Assembly: GCA_900549555.1 (NCBI GenBank)
Contig: UROO01000004.1
Location: 1 to 47,099 of the forward strand
Direction of reading: 5' to 3'
DNA length: 47,099 bases
Source: an uncultured Collinsella sp.
GTDB lineage: Bacteria > Actinomycetota > Coriobacteriia > Coriobacteriales > Coriobacteriaceae
Part shown: positions 9,118 through 16,954 of the stretch, piece after piece
Numbering within the stretch: the stretch's first letter is position 1
Layout of the letters: each line of letters begins with the position of its first letter
Made by a program: the position numbers and the translations under genes
The notes under the pieces: generated by a model
Databases searched by the model: none
What the model was told of the DNA's origin: nothing
What the model saw: the letters and a program-made list of their open reading frames with translations, nothing else

Positions 9118-9600
9118 TCAGACAGACCCAGCATGTCGTTTTCCTCCATGAGGACATCGGCTAAAACCGCAACACCTATGCTTGTTTAAGCAAACCTCCT
9201 GATAGTCGTGGAGCTGCTGTAGCCCGACATGCAGGACATCGCTCGGCTTAAACACCGGATGCCGCATCCGCGAAACGAGTTGCGGTGCACCCTGTTCCAA
9301 AAGGCTGCCAAGTACCATGGCGTGAGCGTTGGGGTAGCCATCATTCAGCGTGGATACATCCGGATGCGCATAGATCCAGACGATTCCAACGTTCTCGTAT
9401 TTCCCGTGCAGGTAATCGAAGAGGGCAGGCGACACCATACAGTTGCCGCCGACGGTCACGACTCTGTCGGGGTTTTCTGCCGCAAGCTTCCTCTGCGCAT
9501 CCTGAATCCCCGCCAGGACTTCGTCCTCGGCATAGATGCGAACTGTCTCCCATTTCTCATGTCCAAGTTCTGGGACGCGTTTCACAATGTCGAGTGGGAC
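9118..9600 (-). pseudogene. Arginase/ureohydrolase-family remnant
   Basis: The open frame contains VVTVGGNCMVSPALFDYLHG, then GIVWIYAHPDVSTLNDGYPN and AHAMVLGSLL, the pattern of arginase-family enzymes. The usual metal-binding DAHPD reads YAHPD, so the first aspartate of that motif is lost. The N-terminus is missing (a stop is in frame at about 9610 and the open part begins GVPLDIVKRVPELG). The C-terminal end changes frame near 9190, and the last third of the family is absent. The fragment abuts the kinase gene on one side and the ATPase remnant on the other. Confidence 0.72.
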
Positions 9601-9615
9601 TCCTGGACAGTCGAA

Positions 9616-10755
9616 TCACGTGGTGGCCCCCTTTGAGAGGGTCACGAGCATGGTGGTCCCGTTCTCGGAACTTGTTTCGACCTCTACGGCGCCACCGTGA
9701 AGCGCTGCAATCTCCCAAACGAGCGCTAGTCCGAGTCCTGCGCCGCCGTATGCCCTGCTGCGGGATTTATCCAGGCGAAAGAACGGCTGGAAGATGCTCT
9801 CACGGTACTGCTTGGGTATTCCCGGGCCCTGGTCCTCGACTCGCAGGAACACGTGGCTGTCGTTGTCGCAGATGGAGACGTTGACAGTCGAGCCGGGGTG
9901 GCTGTAACGGATGGCATTTTCGACCAGGTTAAACACCAGCCGATAGAGGAGCGTGTCGCTTCCGATTACTAAAGCGTCTCCAGCACAATTGAGGGCTATG
10001 CCCTTATTTTCGGCAAGCGGCGCAAGGTCGGTGAGGACCTCTTCGGACAAGGGGCCAAGTTCCACATCGTCCTCGCAAGGAACGCTGCGGAGCTCACTCA
10101 TCTCGAGCAATACCTTGGCCATTCGAGACATGCGCTCGGTTTGTTCTTGTAGCAGGCCGAGCAGCTCGGCTGTTTCGGGTTGCAAACCGGAGTGCTCGGA
10201 GATGAATAGTTCAATCTGTGCTTGCATAAGGGCGAGCGGGGTGCGCAGCTCGTGTGCGGCGTTGCCGGTAAACTGACGCTGTGCAGAGAACCCTTCGCCA
10301 AGACGAGCGATCATGTCGTTGAAAGAGGCGCTGCATCGTTGTAGCTCGGTGGGCACATCTTCATTGAGTCTGATTTCGCTTAGGTTGTCAGGCTGCACGC
10401 GCTCAACCTGGGCTGCAAAAGCCCGTAGCGGTTTGAGCGCACGACCGCTCACAAAGTATGCCAGCGCGCCGCCAAGGAGTGTGACTCCAGCCGTGATGTA
10501 CCAGGCTGTCGTGCCAAAAGACTCCTGTGCGTCGTTTACGACGATCGTGACCTTGTCATCGAGGGCCGCTTTCGTTGGGTCGAACGCCTGGGGCGAATCT
10601 TCGCCGGTTGCGTTAAAGGACGAGATGTCACTGCCGATGGCATCCATGTAGCGCATGCCCGTATAACCGACCAGGCAGTTCGTCAGCACGCATGCCGCAC
10701 ACGTGAGCAGTGCCGTCATAATCGTTATGCGCCATTGCAGCGAAAGCCCTTTCAT
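9616..10755 (-). CDS. Sensor histidine kinase
   Basis: Membrane sensor kinase of 379 residues, partner of the response regulator it overlaps. Two membrane segments (about 9-32 and 84-102) enclose a ~50-residue outer sensor loop. HAMP-like sequence follows, then a HisKA domain with the phosphorylated histidine in NAAHELRTPLA (H168). The ATPase domain has NLVENAIRYS (N box), DQGPGIP and GGAGLGLAL (G boxes). Its ATG overlaps the regulator stop by 4 bp, so translation is coupled. The signal is unknown; the redox genes transcribed away from it are possible targets. Confidence 0.93.
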   Translation of the reverse strand: MKGLSLQWRITIMTALLTCAACVLTNCLVGYTGMRYMDAIGSDISSFNATGEDSPQAFDPTKAALDDKVTIVVNDAQESFGTTAWYITAGVTLLGGALAYFVSGRALKPLRAFAAQVERVQPDNLSEIRLNEDVPTELQRCSASFNDMIARLGEGFSAQRQFTGNAAHELRTPLALMQAQIELFISEHSGLQPETAELLGLLQEQTERMSRMAKVLLEMSELRSVPCEDDVELGPLSEEVLTDLAPLAENKGIALNCAGDALVIGSDTLLYRLVFNLVENAIRYSHPGSTVNVSICDNDSHVFLRVEDQGPGIPKQYRESIFQPFFRLDKSRSRAYGGAGLGLALVWEIAALHGGAVEVETSSENGTTMLVTLSKGATT

Positions 10756-11426
10756 TCTCCACCCTCCATAACGTAGCCCTCTCCAATCCGATTGCGAATC
10801 GGGTCGTATCCCAAAGCAATGCGTAGCTTTTTGCGGAGTGACGAGATATGAACGCGGGTTGCGTTGCTAAAGCTGTTCACGCTGCTATCCCAAACGTGCT
10901 CTATAAGCTCCTCTTGACTTACCGGACGCCCCTGATTGAGCATCAGGTATTCCAAGATTCCCGTTTCCTTGCGCGTAAGAGATAGAGCCTCGCTGTCCAC
11001 GGAAGCGATGCGCGCCTTGGTGTCAAAGCGGAGCTTTCCGCAGGTTAAAACTATGACGCTTTGTGTAAAGCGTCTGAGGGTAAGGCTGCGGATCCTTGCC
11101 GCAAGCTCGTCCAGATGAAACGGCTTGGTGAGGTAATCGTTGGCGCCGGCATCGAGTCCGGAGACTTTATCGGATACTTCGCCGCGTGCGGACAGAATCA
11201 GCACCTTGGTCTCGCAGTCAGTTTTCCTAAGTTCCCTGAGTACGGTCATGCCGTCGATACGGGGAAGGTTGAGGTCGAGTACCACGAGGTCAAATACTTC
11301 GACGCCCAGCAGGTCGAGCGCCTCCTGTCCGTCGTGACAGCAGTCGACGCTGTATGCCAAGTTTCGCAAGCTGCGCGCGATTGCATCGCACAGTGCTCGC
11401 TCGTCTTCGACGATCAAAATACGCAT
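10752..11426 (-). CDS. OmpR/PhoB-type response regulator
   Basis: DNA-binding response regulator of 224 residues. The receiver has the acidic pair near residues 7-9, the phosphorylated aspartate D51 (LVVLDLNLP) and lysine K101 (YLTKPF). The C-terminal ~95 residues are the OmpR winged helix (LTRKETGILEYLMLNQGRPV, then NATRVHISSLRKKL). The ATG at 11426 is chosen since AAGGAG lies 8 bases upstream; a GTG 18 bp earlier adds nothing conserved. It is divergent from the CXXC/ferredoxin/thioredoxin genes, with about 90 bp between, so it may regulate them. Confidence 0.94.
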   Translation of the reverse strand: MRILIVEDERALCDAIARSLRNLAYSVDCCHDGQEALDLLGVEVFDLVVLDLNLPRIDGMTVLRELRKTDCETKVLILSARGEVSDKVSGLDAGANDYLTKPFHLDELAARIRSLTLRRFTQSVIVLTCGKLRFDTKARIASVDSEALSLTRKETGILEYLMLNQGRPVSQEELIEHVWDSSVNSFSNATRVHISSLRKKLRIALGYDPIRNRIGEGYVMEGGE

Positions 11427-11516
11427 AACAGTCTCCTTGCACATTCCAAATCGCGCTTAACACGGATTTTATAGTCGATATGGTCCAATGGTCGCGTAAC
11501 GAAAGGAGTGGTCGGG

Positions 11517-11663
11517 TTGTTCAAAGCGGTAAAACCCGTGGTACAGGTCGTTTTGTTGATCGTCGGAATTGCCATGGTGTGCTTTGGTGTTATGCGTGGC
11601 GAGGCGGATGCCGTGCTGGCCAAAGCGATTAGGCTGTGCTTGGAGTGTATCGGAATTGGATAA
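11517..11663 (+). CDS. CD1871A-like CXXC membrane microprotein
   Basis: A 48-residue gene below usual ORF cut-offs. One membrane helix (VVQVVLLIVGIAMVCFGVM) is followed by RGEADAVLAKAI, and the protein ends RLCLECIGIG with a C-terminal CXXC (C41, C44). This matches the small family called CD1871A-like CXXC motif-containing proteins (~45 residues, ending CLECIGIG). The start is a TTG at 11517 with GAAAGGAG 8 bases upstream; a GTG at 11508 overlaps that site. The stop overlaps the TTG start of the ferredoxin gene, so the two are translationally coupled. A role as membrane thiol partner in electron transfer is inferred. Confidence 0.85.
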   Translation: MFKAVKPVVQVVLLIVGIAMVCFGVMRGEADAVLAKAIRLCLECIGIG

Positions 11664-12558
11664 AAGAGAAAACACTGCGTCGCATGTTTTGGCCCGATTT
11701 CGCGGATTCATTCAGGCGGCGGCGACGCTGGTCACCAACATTCACCTGCCAAACTTTGCCAAAGGCGGCATCTATCAGGGCGCGGGAAAAACAGTCTGCG
11801 TACCTGGACTTAATTGCTATTCGTGCCCCGCGGCATCGGGTGCGTGCCCCATCGGGTCGTTCCAGTCGGTGGTAGGTTCATCCAAGTTCAACTTTTCTTA
11901 CTATGTTACCGGTACGCTCATTTTGCTCGGCGTGCTGCTGGGACGCTTTGTATGCGGCTTTCTGTGCCCGTTTGGCTGGCTGCAGGAGCTGCTTCACAAG
12001 ATTCCCGGCAAAAAGTTCTCCACGAAAAGGCTCAAGGCGCTTACGTATATCAAATACTTCGTGCTGCTGTTTGCCGTGGTGCTGCTGCCCGTCTTGGTGG
12101 TTAACGACGTGGGCATGGGCGATCCGTTCTTTTGTAAGTACATCTGTCCGCAGGGTGTGCTCGAGGGCGCCATTCCTCTGGCCATTGCCAATGCCGGCAT
12201 TCGATCTGCGTTGGGACAGCTCTTTACTTGGAAACTTGCCGTTCTCTGTGCCGTGGTAGTGCTGAGCATTTTGTTCTATCGCCCCTTTTGCAAATGGATT
12301 TGCCCACTCGGCGCATTCTACGCGCTCATGAATAAGGTATCCCTACTGGGGATCCAGGTCGATGCATGCAAATGCGTCTCGTGCGGCAAGTGTTCAAGGG
12401 TTTGTCAGATGGACGTTGATGTGGTCCGCGCGCCTAATCATGCCGAATGTATCCGGTGCGGAAAGTGCATCGGGGCCTGTCCCGTCGATGCCATCAGCTA
12501 TCGCTATGGCCTAGATGTGTCGGCGGAAAAGCTTCCCTTGACCGCCGATAAAAAGTAA
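11656..12558 (+). CDS. NapH-like membrane 4Fe-4S protein
   Basis: Membrane iron-sulfur protein of 300 residues. It has about four to five membrane segments with cysteine motifs at their edges: NCYSCPAASGACPIG, VCGFLCPFGWLQELLHKIP, CKYICPQGVLEGAIP and CKWICPLGAFYALMNK. Two C-terminal ferredoxin clusters follow (CKCVSCGKCSRVC; CIRCGKCIGACPVDAI). This is the NapH/MauN/YccM/RnfB-like plan that carries electrons between membrane and soluble partners. The TTG at 11656 overlaps the previous stop and has GGAG 10 bases upstream; longer starts read through the microprotein in another frame. It is followed at 29 bp by the thioredoxin lipoprotein, suggesting that is where the electrons go. Confidence 0.87.
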   Translation: MDKRENTASHVLARFRGFIQAAATLVTNIHLPNFAKGGIYQGAGKTVCVPGLNCYSCPAASGACPIGSFQSVVGSSKFNFSYYVTGTLILLGVLLGRFVCGFLCPFGWLQELLHKIPGKKFSTKRLKALTYIKYFVLLFAVVLLPVLVVNDVGMGDPFFCKYICPQGVLEGAIPLAIANAGIRSALGQLFTWKLAVLCAVVVLSILFYRPFCKWICPLGAFYALMNKVSLLGIQVDACKCVSCGKCSRVCQMDVDVVRAPNHAECIRCGKCIGACPVDAISYRYGLDVSAEKLPLTADKK

Positions 12559-12587
12559 ACAAGCTTCGACAAAACGGAGGAATGACT

Positions 12588-13559
12588 ATGAAGCTTTCTA
12601 AGATTGCGGCCCTGTTTATGGTGCCAGTATTGGCCTTGTGCCTTGTGGCATGTTCGGCGCCCGGTGGCAATGCGAGCGAATCTGCGAGCTCCGATCCTAA
12701 GATCGCAGAACTCACTGCGCAGAAGCCGGCCAATGCCGACGAGGCCGCCGAGCTGTATGCGAAGCTCATGCAAAAGGAGAACGAGATCTTTTCGAGTGAT
12801 AACGCGCTGTGGGAAAAGGTATTCAATGCGGCAAATAAAGACTCGGCAATGATTGAGGACGGCAGCAATTACGGCGATTTTCTGCTCAAGACCATCGATG
12901 GCGCCAAGGATGAGTTCACGGCGGATGAGCTTAAGACACTCAAGGCCGGTGCACAGCAGATCAAGGAGATCGAGGACAAGCTCGAGAGCTTGGAGAAGGA
13001 GTTCCCCGGCTGTGGAAGCACGCCGAGCGCAGGCGAGAGCGTCGACGCTTCGGCCGCTGGCATGACGGCTGATGCCAATGCTTCGAGCGAGGCGACGAAG
13101 TTCCCCAGCTTTACGGGCAAGGACCTGGATGGCAACGACGTGAACAGTGACGAGCTGTTCTCTAAGAACAAGGTCACCGTCATGAACTTCTGGTTCACTA
13201 CTTGCAAGCCGTGCGTGGGCGAGCTGGGCGATCTTGAGAAACTGAATCGGGAGCTTGCCGAGAAGGGCGGCCAGGTCGTGGGCGTCAATTCCTTTACGCT
13301 CGATGGCAACAAGGGCGAGATTGCAGATGCCAAGGACGTGCTGAGCAAGAAGGGCGTGACATATAAGAACATCTGGTTCAAGTCGGATAGCGAGGCCGGT
13401 AAGTTTACGTCAAATTTGTTCTCGTTCCCGACAACGTATGTCATCGATCAGAATGGCAACATCGTAGGGGAGCCCATCGTGGGAGCCATCAGCTCCGCCG
13501 AGCAGCGCGCAGCACTCAACAAACTTATTGACCAGGCGATTGCGAATAGCGAGCAATAA
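12588..13559 (+). CDS. TlpA/ResA-like thioredoxin lipoprotein
   Basis: Secreted lipoprotein of 323 residues. The signal peptide ends in the lipobox LVAC with the lipidated cysteine C22. Residues ~35-150 form a charged helical domain (long Lys/Glu-rich stretches). Residues ~170-323 are a TlpA/AhpC-like thioredoxin domain with active site WFTTCKPC (C206, C209) and the cis-proline loop FSFPTTYVID. It would sit on the outer membrane face and reduce protein disulfides or small thiols. The ATG at 12588 has GGAGG 7 bases upstream; an ATG 6 bp earlier is too close to that site. It completes the three-gene unit with the ferredoxin and CXXC proteins. Confidence 0.9.
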   Translation: MKLSKIAALFMVPVLALCLVACSAPGGNASESASSDPKIAELTAQKPANADEAAELYAKLMQKENEIFSSDNALWEKVFNAANKDSAMIEDGSNYGDFLLKTIDGAKDEFTADELKTLKAGAQQIKEIEDKLESLEKEFPGCGSTPSAGESVDASAAGMTADANASSEATKFPSFTGKDLDGNDVNSDELFSKNKVTVMNFWFTTCKPCVGELGDLEKLNRELAEKGGQVVGVNSFTLDGNKGEIADAKDVLSKKGVTYKNIWFKSDSEAGKFTSNLFSFPTTYVIDQNGNIVGEPIVGAISSAEQRAALNKLIDQAIANSEQ

Positions 13560-13583
13560 ACAAGCTGAACTATGTATATTGAG

Positions 13584-13612
13584 GAGGTCTCGGGATTCCT
13601 GGGGCCTCTTTG
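13584..13612 (+). terminator. Probable terminator after the thioredoxin gene
   Basis: GAGGTCTC (13584-13591) can pair with GGGGCCTC (13601-13608), using two G-U pairs, and is followed by TTTGATTT. It separates the redox trio from the Crp gene. Confidence 0.5.
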
Positions 13613-13752
13613 ATTTCGATTCTTCGAGATCAAATCTGCTCTTGTTATGTTCTCGTTTCCAAGAAATGGGAGGCAGCTCATTTATATGCCGCCGTCCCTT
13701 TTCACCTGCATCTTTCCTGCTAGATTAAACCTAATGGGGAAAGGAGCCACAA

Positions 13753-14418
13753 ATGGACGGGATGCAAGATATCGTAAAGAAGTTTCCGTTTTGGGAGCAT
13801 TTGTCTGACGACGAACGCGCTCTTGTTTTAGGGCAATCCGCCTTGCGCGCCTTTGATGCCGGACAGCTTATTGGCGGCAGCGACAGCTCTTGCACGGGCG
13901 TCTTCCTCATTGTCCACGGCGATATCCGCGTCAGCCTTCTTTCCGAGGAGGGCAAGGAGGTTACGCTGTTTCGGCTCGGTGAGGGAGAATGCTGCGTCAC
14001 CACCGCGTCGTGCGTTATTCGGCAAATCTCATTCGACACGCTCGTAACTGCGACACGAGAATCCACGCTCCTCGTTGTTCCTATTGGTGTTTGCGAGCAT
14101 CTTGCCAACGTTAATATCCACGTCAAGGTTTTCATGCTCGAAGTAGAGGCGCAGCGCTACTCCCAGGTGGTTCGCGTGCTGCAGCAGATGCTCTTCAGGC
14201 GCCTTGACCAGCGCGTTGCCGACTATCTGGTTGAGCGATGCCGGGCAGCGGAGTCGATGGAGCTCCGGATCACTCAAGACGAATTGGCGCGTGATATCAA
14301 CTCTGCTCGCGAGGCGGTGACACGCGTGTTGCGTCGTCTTGCCGATGAGGGCCTTATCGAGGTGAAGCGCGGGCGCATCCTTGTTCTGGATGTCGACGGT
14401 TTGGCGCGCCTGCCGTAG
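13753..14418 (+). CDS. Crp/Fnr-family regulator
   Basis: Transcription factor of 221 residues. The cyclic-nucleotide-type beta barrel covers about residues 10-125 (GVFLIVHGDIRVSLLSEEGK, EVTLFRLGEGECCVTTASCV). A helix-turn-helix follows near residues 168-210 (TQDELARDINSAREAVTRVL, RRLADEGLIEVKRGRI). The CC...C cluster of the barrel is common in Crp-like proteins of gut anaerobes; I do not claim a bound cluster or heme. GGAAAGGAG precedes the ATG. It lies between the thioredoxin unit and the rhodanese/persulfide reductase genes, so a redox or sulfur signal is plausible. Confidence 0.92.
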   Translation: MDGMQDIVKKFPFWEHLSDDERALVLGQSALRAFDAGQLIGGSDSSCTGVFLIVHGDIRVSLLSEEGKEVTLFRLGEGECCVTTASCVIRQISFDTLVTATRESTLLVVPIGVCEHLANVNIHVKVFMLEVEAQRYSQVVRVLQQMLFRRLDQRVADYLVERCRAAESMELRITQDELARDINSAREAVTRVLRRLADEGLIEVKRGRILVLDVDGLARLP

Positions 14419-14567
14419 CGATGACTTTGCTGTGGTGCCTATCCGCCCGCTGCTCGCTGCTTGCTCTCAAGAAAACCACCCATATGGTGACTTGGTCACG
14501 GAACCGGCCTATGTCTTCCGGACATACTGGCATCAAGCGATAGGACAAGCGAGCAAAGGAGCTCATC

Positions 14568-14888
14568 ATGGGATTGTTTGATTTATTTGCTGGGGTGGAT
14601 ATCAACAAAGGTGTTGAGGAGTGCCAGGCGACCGAAGGCGCGGTATTGATTGATGTACGCGGCGCCGATGAGTATCGGCAGGGGCATATCCCCGGGGCCG
14701 TCAACATTCCCCTCGATAGCATCGACCGCGTGCTTGCCGAATATCCAAAGAAGGACGCCCCGCTGTTTGTACATTGCTTGAGTGGTGCTCGTAGCGGTCG
14801 TGCCACGAGTTTTCTCCAGCGTGCAGGCTACAGCAACGTGAAGAACATTGGCGGAATCAATAGCTACGGTGGAAAGGTGGTGCGTTAA
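14568..14888 (+). CDS. Single-domain rhodanese
   Basis: Sulfur transferase of 106 residues made of one rhodanese domain. LIDVRGADEYRQGHIPGAVN is the family entry motif and the catalytic cysteine is C70 in VHCLSGARSGR. It has no signal peptide, so it acts in the cytoplasm and would carry sulfane sulfur as a persulfide. Its stop lies 2 bp before the start of the CoA-disulfide reductase-rhodanese gene, indicating one operon. Confidence 0.93.
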   Translation: MGLFDLFAGVDINKGVEECQATEGAVLIDVRGADEYRQGHIPGAVNIPLDSIDRVLAEYPKKDAPLFVHCLSGARSGRATSFLQRAGYSNVKNIGGINSYGGKVVR

Positions 14889-14890
14889 CC

Positions 14891-16582
14891 ATGAAGGTGG
14901 TTATCGTGGGAGGCGTTGCCGGCGGCGCATCGGCCGCGGCGCGCTTGCGCAGGCTTGACGAGCAGGCGGAGATTGTTGTTTTCGAGCGCACGGGCTATGT
15001 GTCCTATGCCAATTGCGGATTGCCATACTTTATTGGCGGCGTGATTGAGGAGGAGTCTGCGCTCACGCTGCAATCGCCCGAGGGATTTTGGAATCGATTC
15101 CGCATTGCCGTGAAGACGAGTCATGAGGTGATCGCCATTCACCCCGATGTGCATGCGGTTGACGTCCGCAACCTGCTCACCGGCGAAGAATTTGTCGAGA
15201 CATATGACAAGCTGATTCTTTCGCCTGGCGCGCACCCGATTCGCCCTGAGCTTCCGGGGATCGATTCGGATAAGATCTTCAGCTTGCGAACGGTCGAGGA
15301 CACGCTGCATATCCATGACTATGTACAAGAGCATAGGCCGAAGAGCGCTGTGGTGATCGGCGGCGGTTTTATCGGCATCGAGACTGCCGAGAACCTGCGC
15401 GACCTGGGCCTTACGGTGACGCTTCTGCAGCGCCCTCGTCAACTAATGAACAACATGGATTACGATATGGCAACGCTGCTTCACACGGAAGTGCGCGAGC
15501 ATGGCATTGACCTGCGACTTCGTGCCGACGTGACGGGTTTTGAAGAGGTCGATGGCCGTGTGGTCACTCATGTGGCGGGCGAAGATTCTATCGTGGCCGA
15601 TATGGTGCTGCTCGCTATCGGCGTTGTCCCCGAGAGCCATTTGGCAAAGGAAGCTGGCATCGAGCTGGGCATCAAGGGCTCCATTGTGGTGAACGATCGC
15701 ATGGAGACATCTGCTCTCGACGTATATGCCGTGGGCGATGCCGTGCAGGTCAAGCATCAGGTGACGGGCGAGGACGCAGTGATTTCCCTTGCGGGCCCCG
15801 CCAATAAACAGGGGCGTATCGTCGCCGATGTGATCTGTGGCCTAGACAGTCACTATCAGGGCTCGTTGGGCTCTTCGGTGATCAAGGTGTTCGACTTGAC
15901 AGCTGCGAGCACGGGAATTTCTGTGAAAGCAGCGCGTGCGGCAGGTATTGATTGCGAGAGCGTTGTGCTGTCGCCCGGATCGCATGCGGGCTATTATCCC
16001 GGAGCGACGCCCATGACCATGAAAGTCGTGTTTGAGAGGGAAACCTTGCGTCTGCTGGGTGCGCAGATTGTGGGCGTCGATGGCGTCGATAAACGCATCG
16101 ACGTGCTGGCGACGGCAATCCAGGCCGGTATTCGGGCCGATAAGCTCAAGGATTTTGATTTGGCTTATGCGCCGCCATATTCTTCGGCAAAAGACCCGGT
16201 AAACATGGCTGGTTTTATGATCGAGAACGTTGACTCGGGCATCCTCAAGCAGTGGCATTGGGAACAGGAGCCTGATCTGCCGCGCGACGGAAGCGTGCAG
16301 CTGCTCGATGTTCGCACGGTTGGCGAGTATGGTCGCGGTCATATCGACGGCTTTATGAACATCCCTGTTGATGACTTGCGCGCTCGCTTGGGGGAGCTTG
16401 ACGTGGCAAAGCCTGTTTATGTTATTTGCCAAAGTGGTCTTCGCAGCTACATCGCTTGTCGCATTCTCGCTCAGCACGGTTTTGACTGCTATAACTTCTC
16501 GGGCGGTTATCGTTTCTTTGCTGCTGTGACCAAAGACCGTCGCGGTAGCGATAACGTGATGCCGTGTGGATTGGAGAAGTAG
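14891..16582 (+). CDS. CoA-disulfide/persulfide reductase fused to rhodanese
   Basis: Flavoprotein of 563 residues. The N-terminal FAD site is VVIVGGVAGGASAAARLRRL. The redox cysteine is C42 in SYANCGLPYF, the single-cysteine type typical of CoA-disulfide reductase. NAD(P)H binding follows (VVIGGGFIGIETAENLRDLG), then a second FAD motif (VYAVGDAVQVKH). Residues ~475-550 are a rhodanese domain (QLLDVRTVGEYGRGHIDG) with catalytic C513 (VICQSGLRS). This two-domain form is known from CoADR-Rhd and NADH-dependent persulfide reductases, which reduce CoA-persulfide or polysulfide and can release sulfide. No TusA domain is present. Confidence 0.94.
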   Translation: MKVVIVGGVAGGASAAARLRRLDEQAEIVVFERTGYVSYANCGLPYFIGGVIEEESALTLQSPEGFWNRFRIAVKTSHEVIAIHPDVHAVDVRNLLTGEEFVETYDKLILSPGAHPIRPELPGIDSDKIFSLRTVEDTLHIHDYVQEHRPKSAVVIGGGFIGIETAENLRDLGLTVTLLQRPRQLMNNMDYDMATLLHTEVREHGIDLRLRADVTGFEEVDGRVVTHVAGEDSIVADMVLLAIGVVPESHLAKEAGIELGIKGSIVVNDRMETSALDVYAVGDAVQVKHQVTGEDAVISLAGPANKQGRIVADVICGLDSHYQGSLGSSVIKVFDLTAASTGISVKAARAAGIDCESVVLSPGSHAGYYPGATPMTMKVVFERETLRLLGAQIVGVDGVDKRIDVLATAIQAGIRADKLKDFDLAYAPPYSSAKDPVNMAGFMIENVDSGILKQWHWEQEPDLPRDGSVQLLDVRTVGEYGRGHIDGFMNIPVDDLRARLGELDVAKPVYVICQSGLRSYIACRILAQHGFDCYNFSGGYRFFAAVTKDRRGSDNVMPCGLEK

Positions 16583-16954
16583 GGCCTTTTTGGGCAACTT
16601 TGAACGAGGACTGCCGTGAACGAGTGGCGGTTTGGCCGGAAATGAGCGCTTTGCCGCCACTCGTTGGGGTCTGGAGCTGACGTGAGACCGTTGCCGAAGT
16701 CCCGTTTGGAGCCGTTGCGGGACCGGTTTCGCAGCATCGTTGGTACGACCGTAGAGCCGGCTCCTACTCAGGGTCGGCACCAACGCGGGACCCGGAGCCA
16801 ATGCAGCACCACAAGTGATCCAATCCTCTAGCTCACTGCCAATTCTCCTGCTAGCGTGTATGACAAAGGTGAGATGGGGTAGGAAAAACGCATTACACGC
16901 GAGTGATGGGGAAAGGCCGACGTGCCCGTCCCTGTGCGGGGAGGAAGCCCATCG
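16583..16954 (+). other. Gap with strong hairpin and repeated GC words
   Basis: A perfect 12-bp inverted repeat (16619-16630 with 16654-16665, 23-base loop) lies just after the reductase stop. It may end transcription although no T run follows. Between 16680 and 16800 short words such as GTTGCGGGACC and CAACGCGGGACCC recur in degenerate form. I see no gene. The last ~50 bases carry the ABC gene's binding site. Confidence 0.5.
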
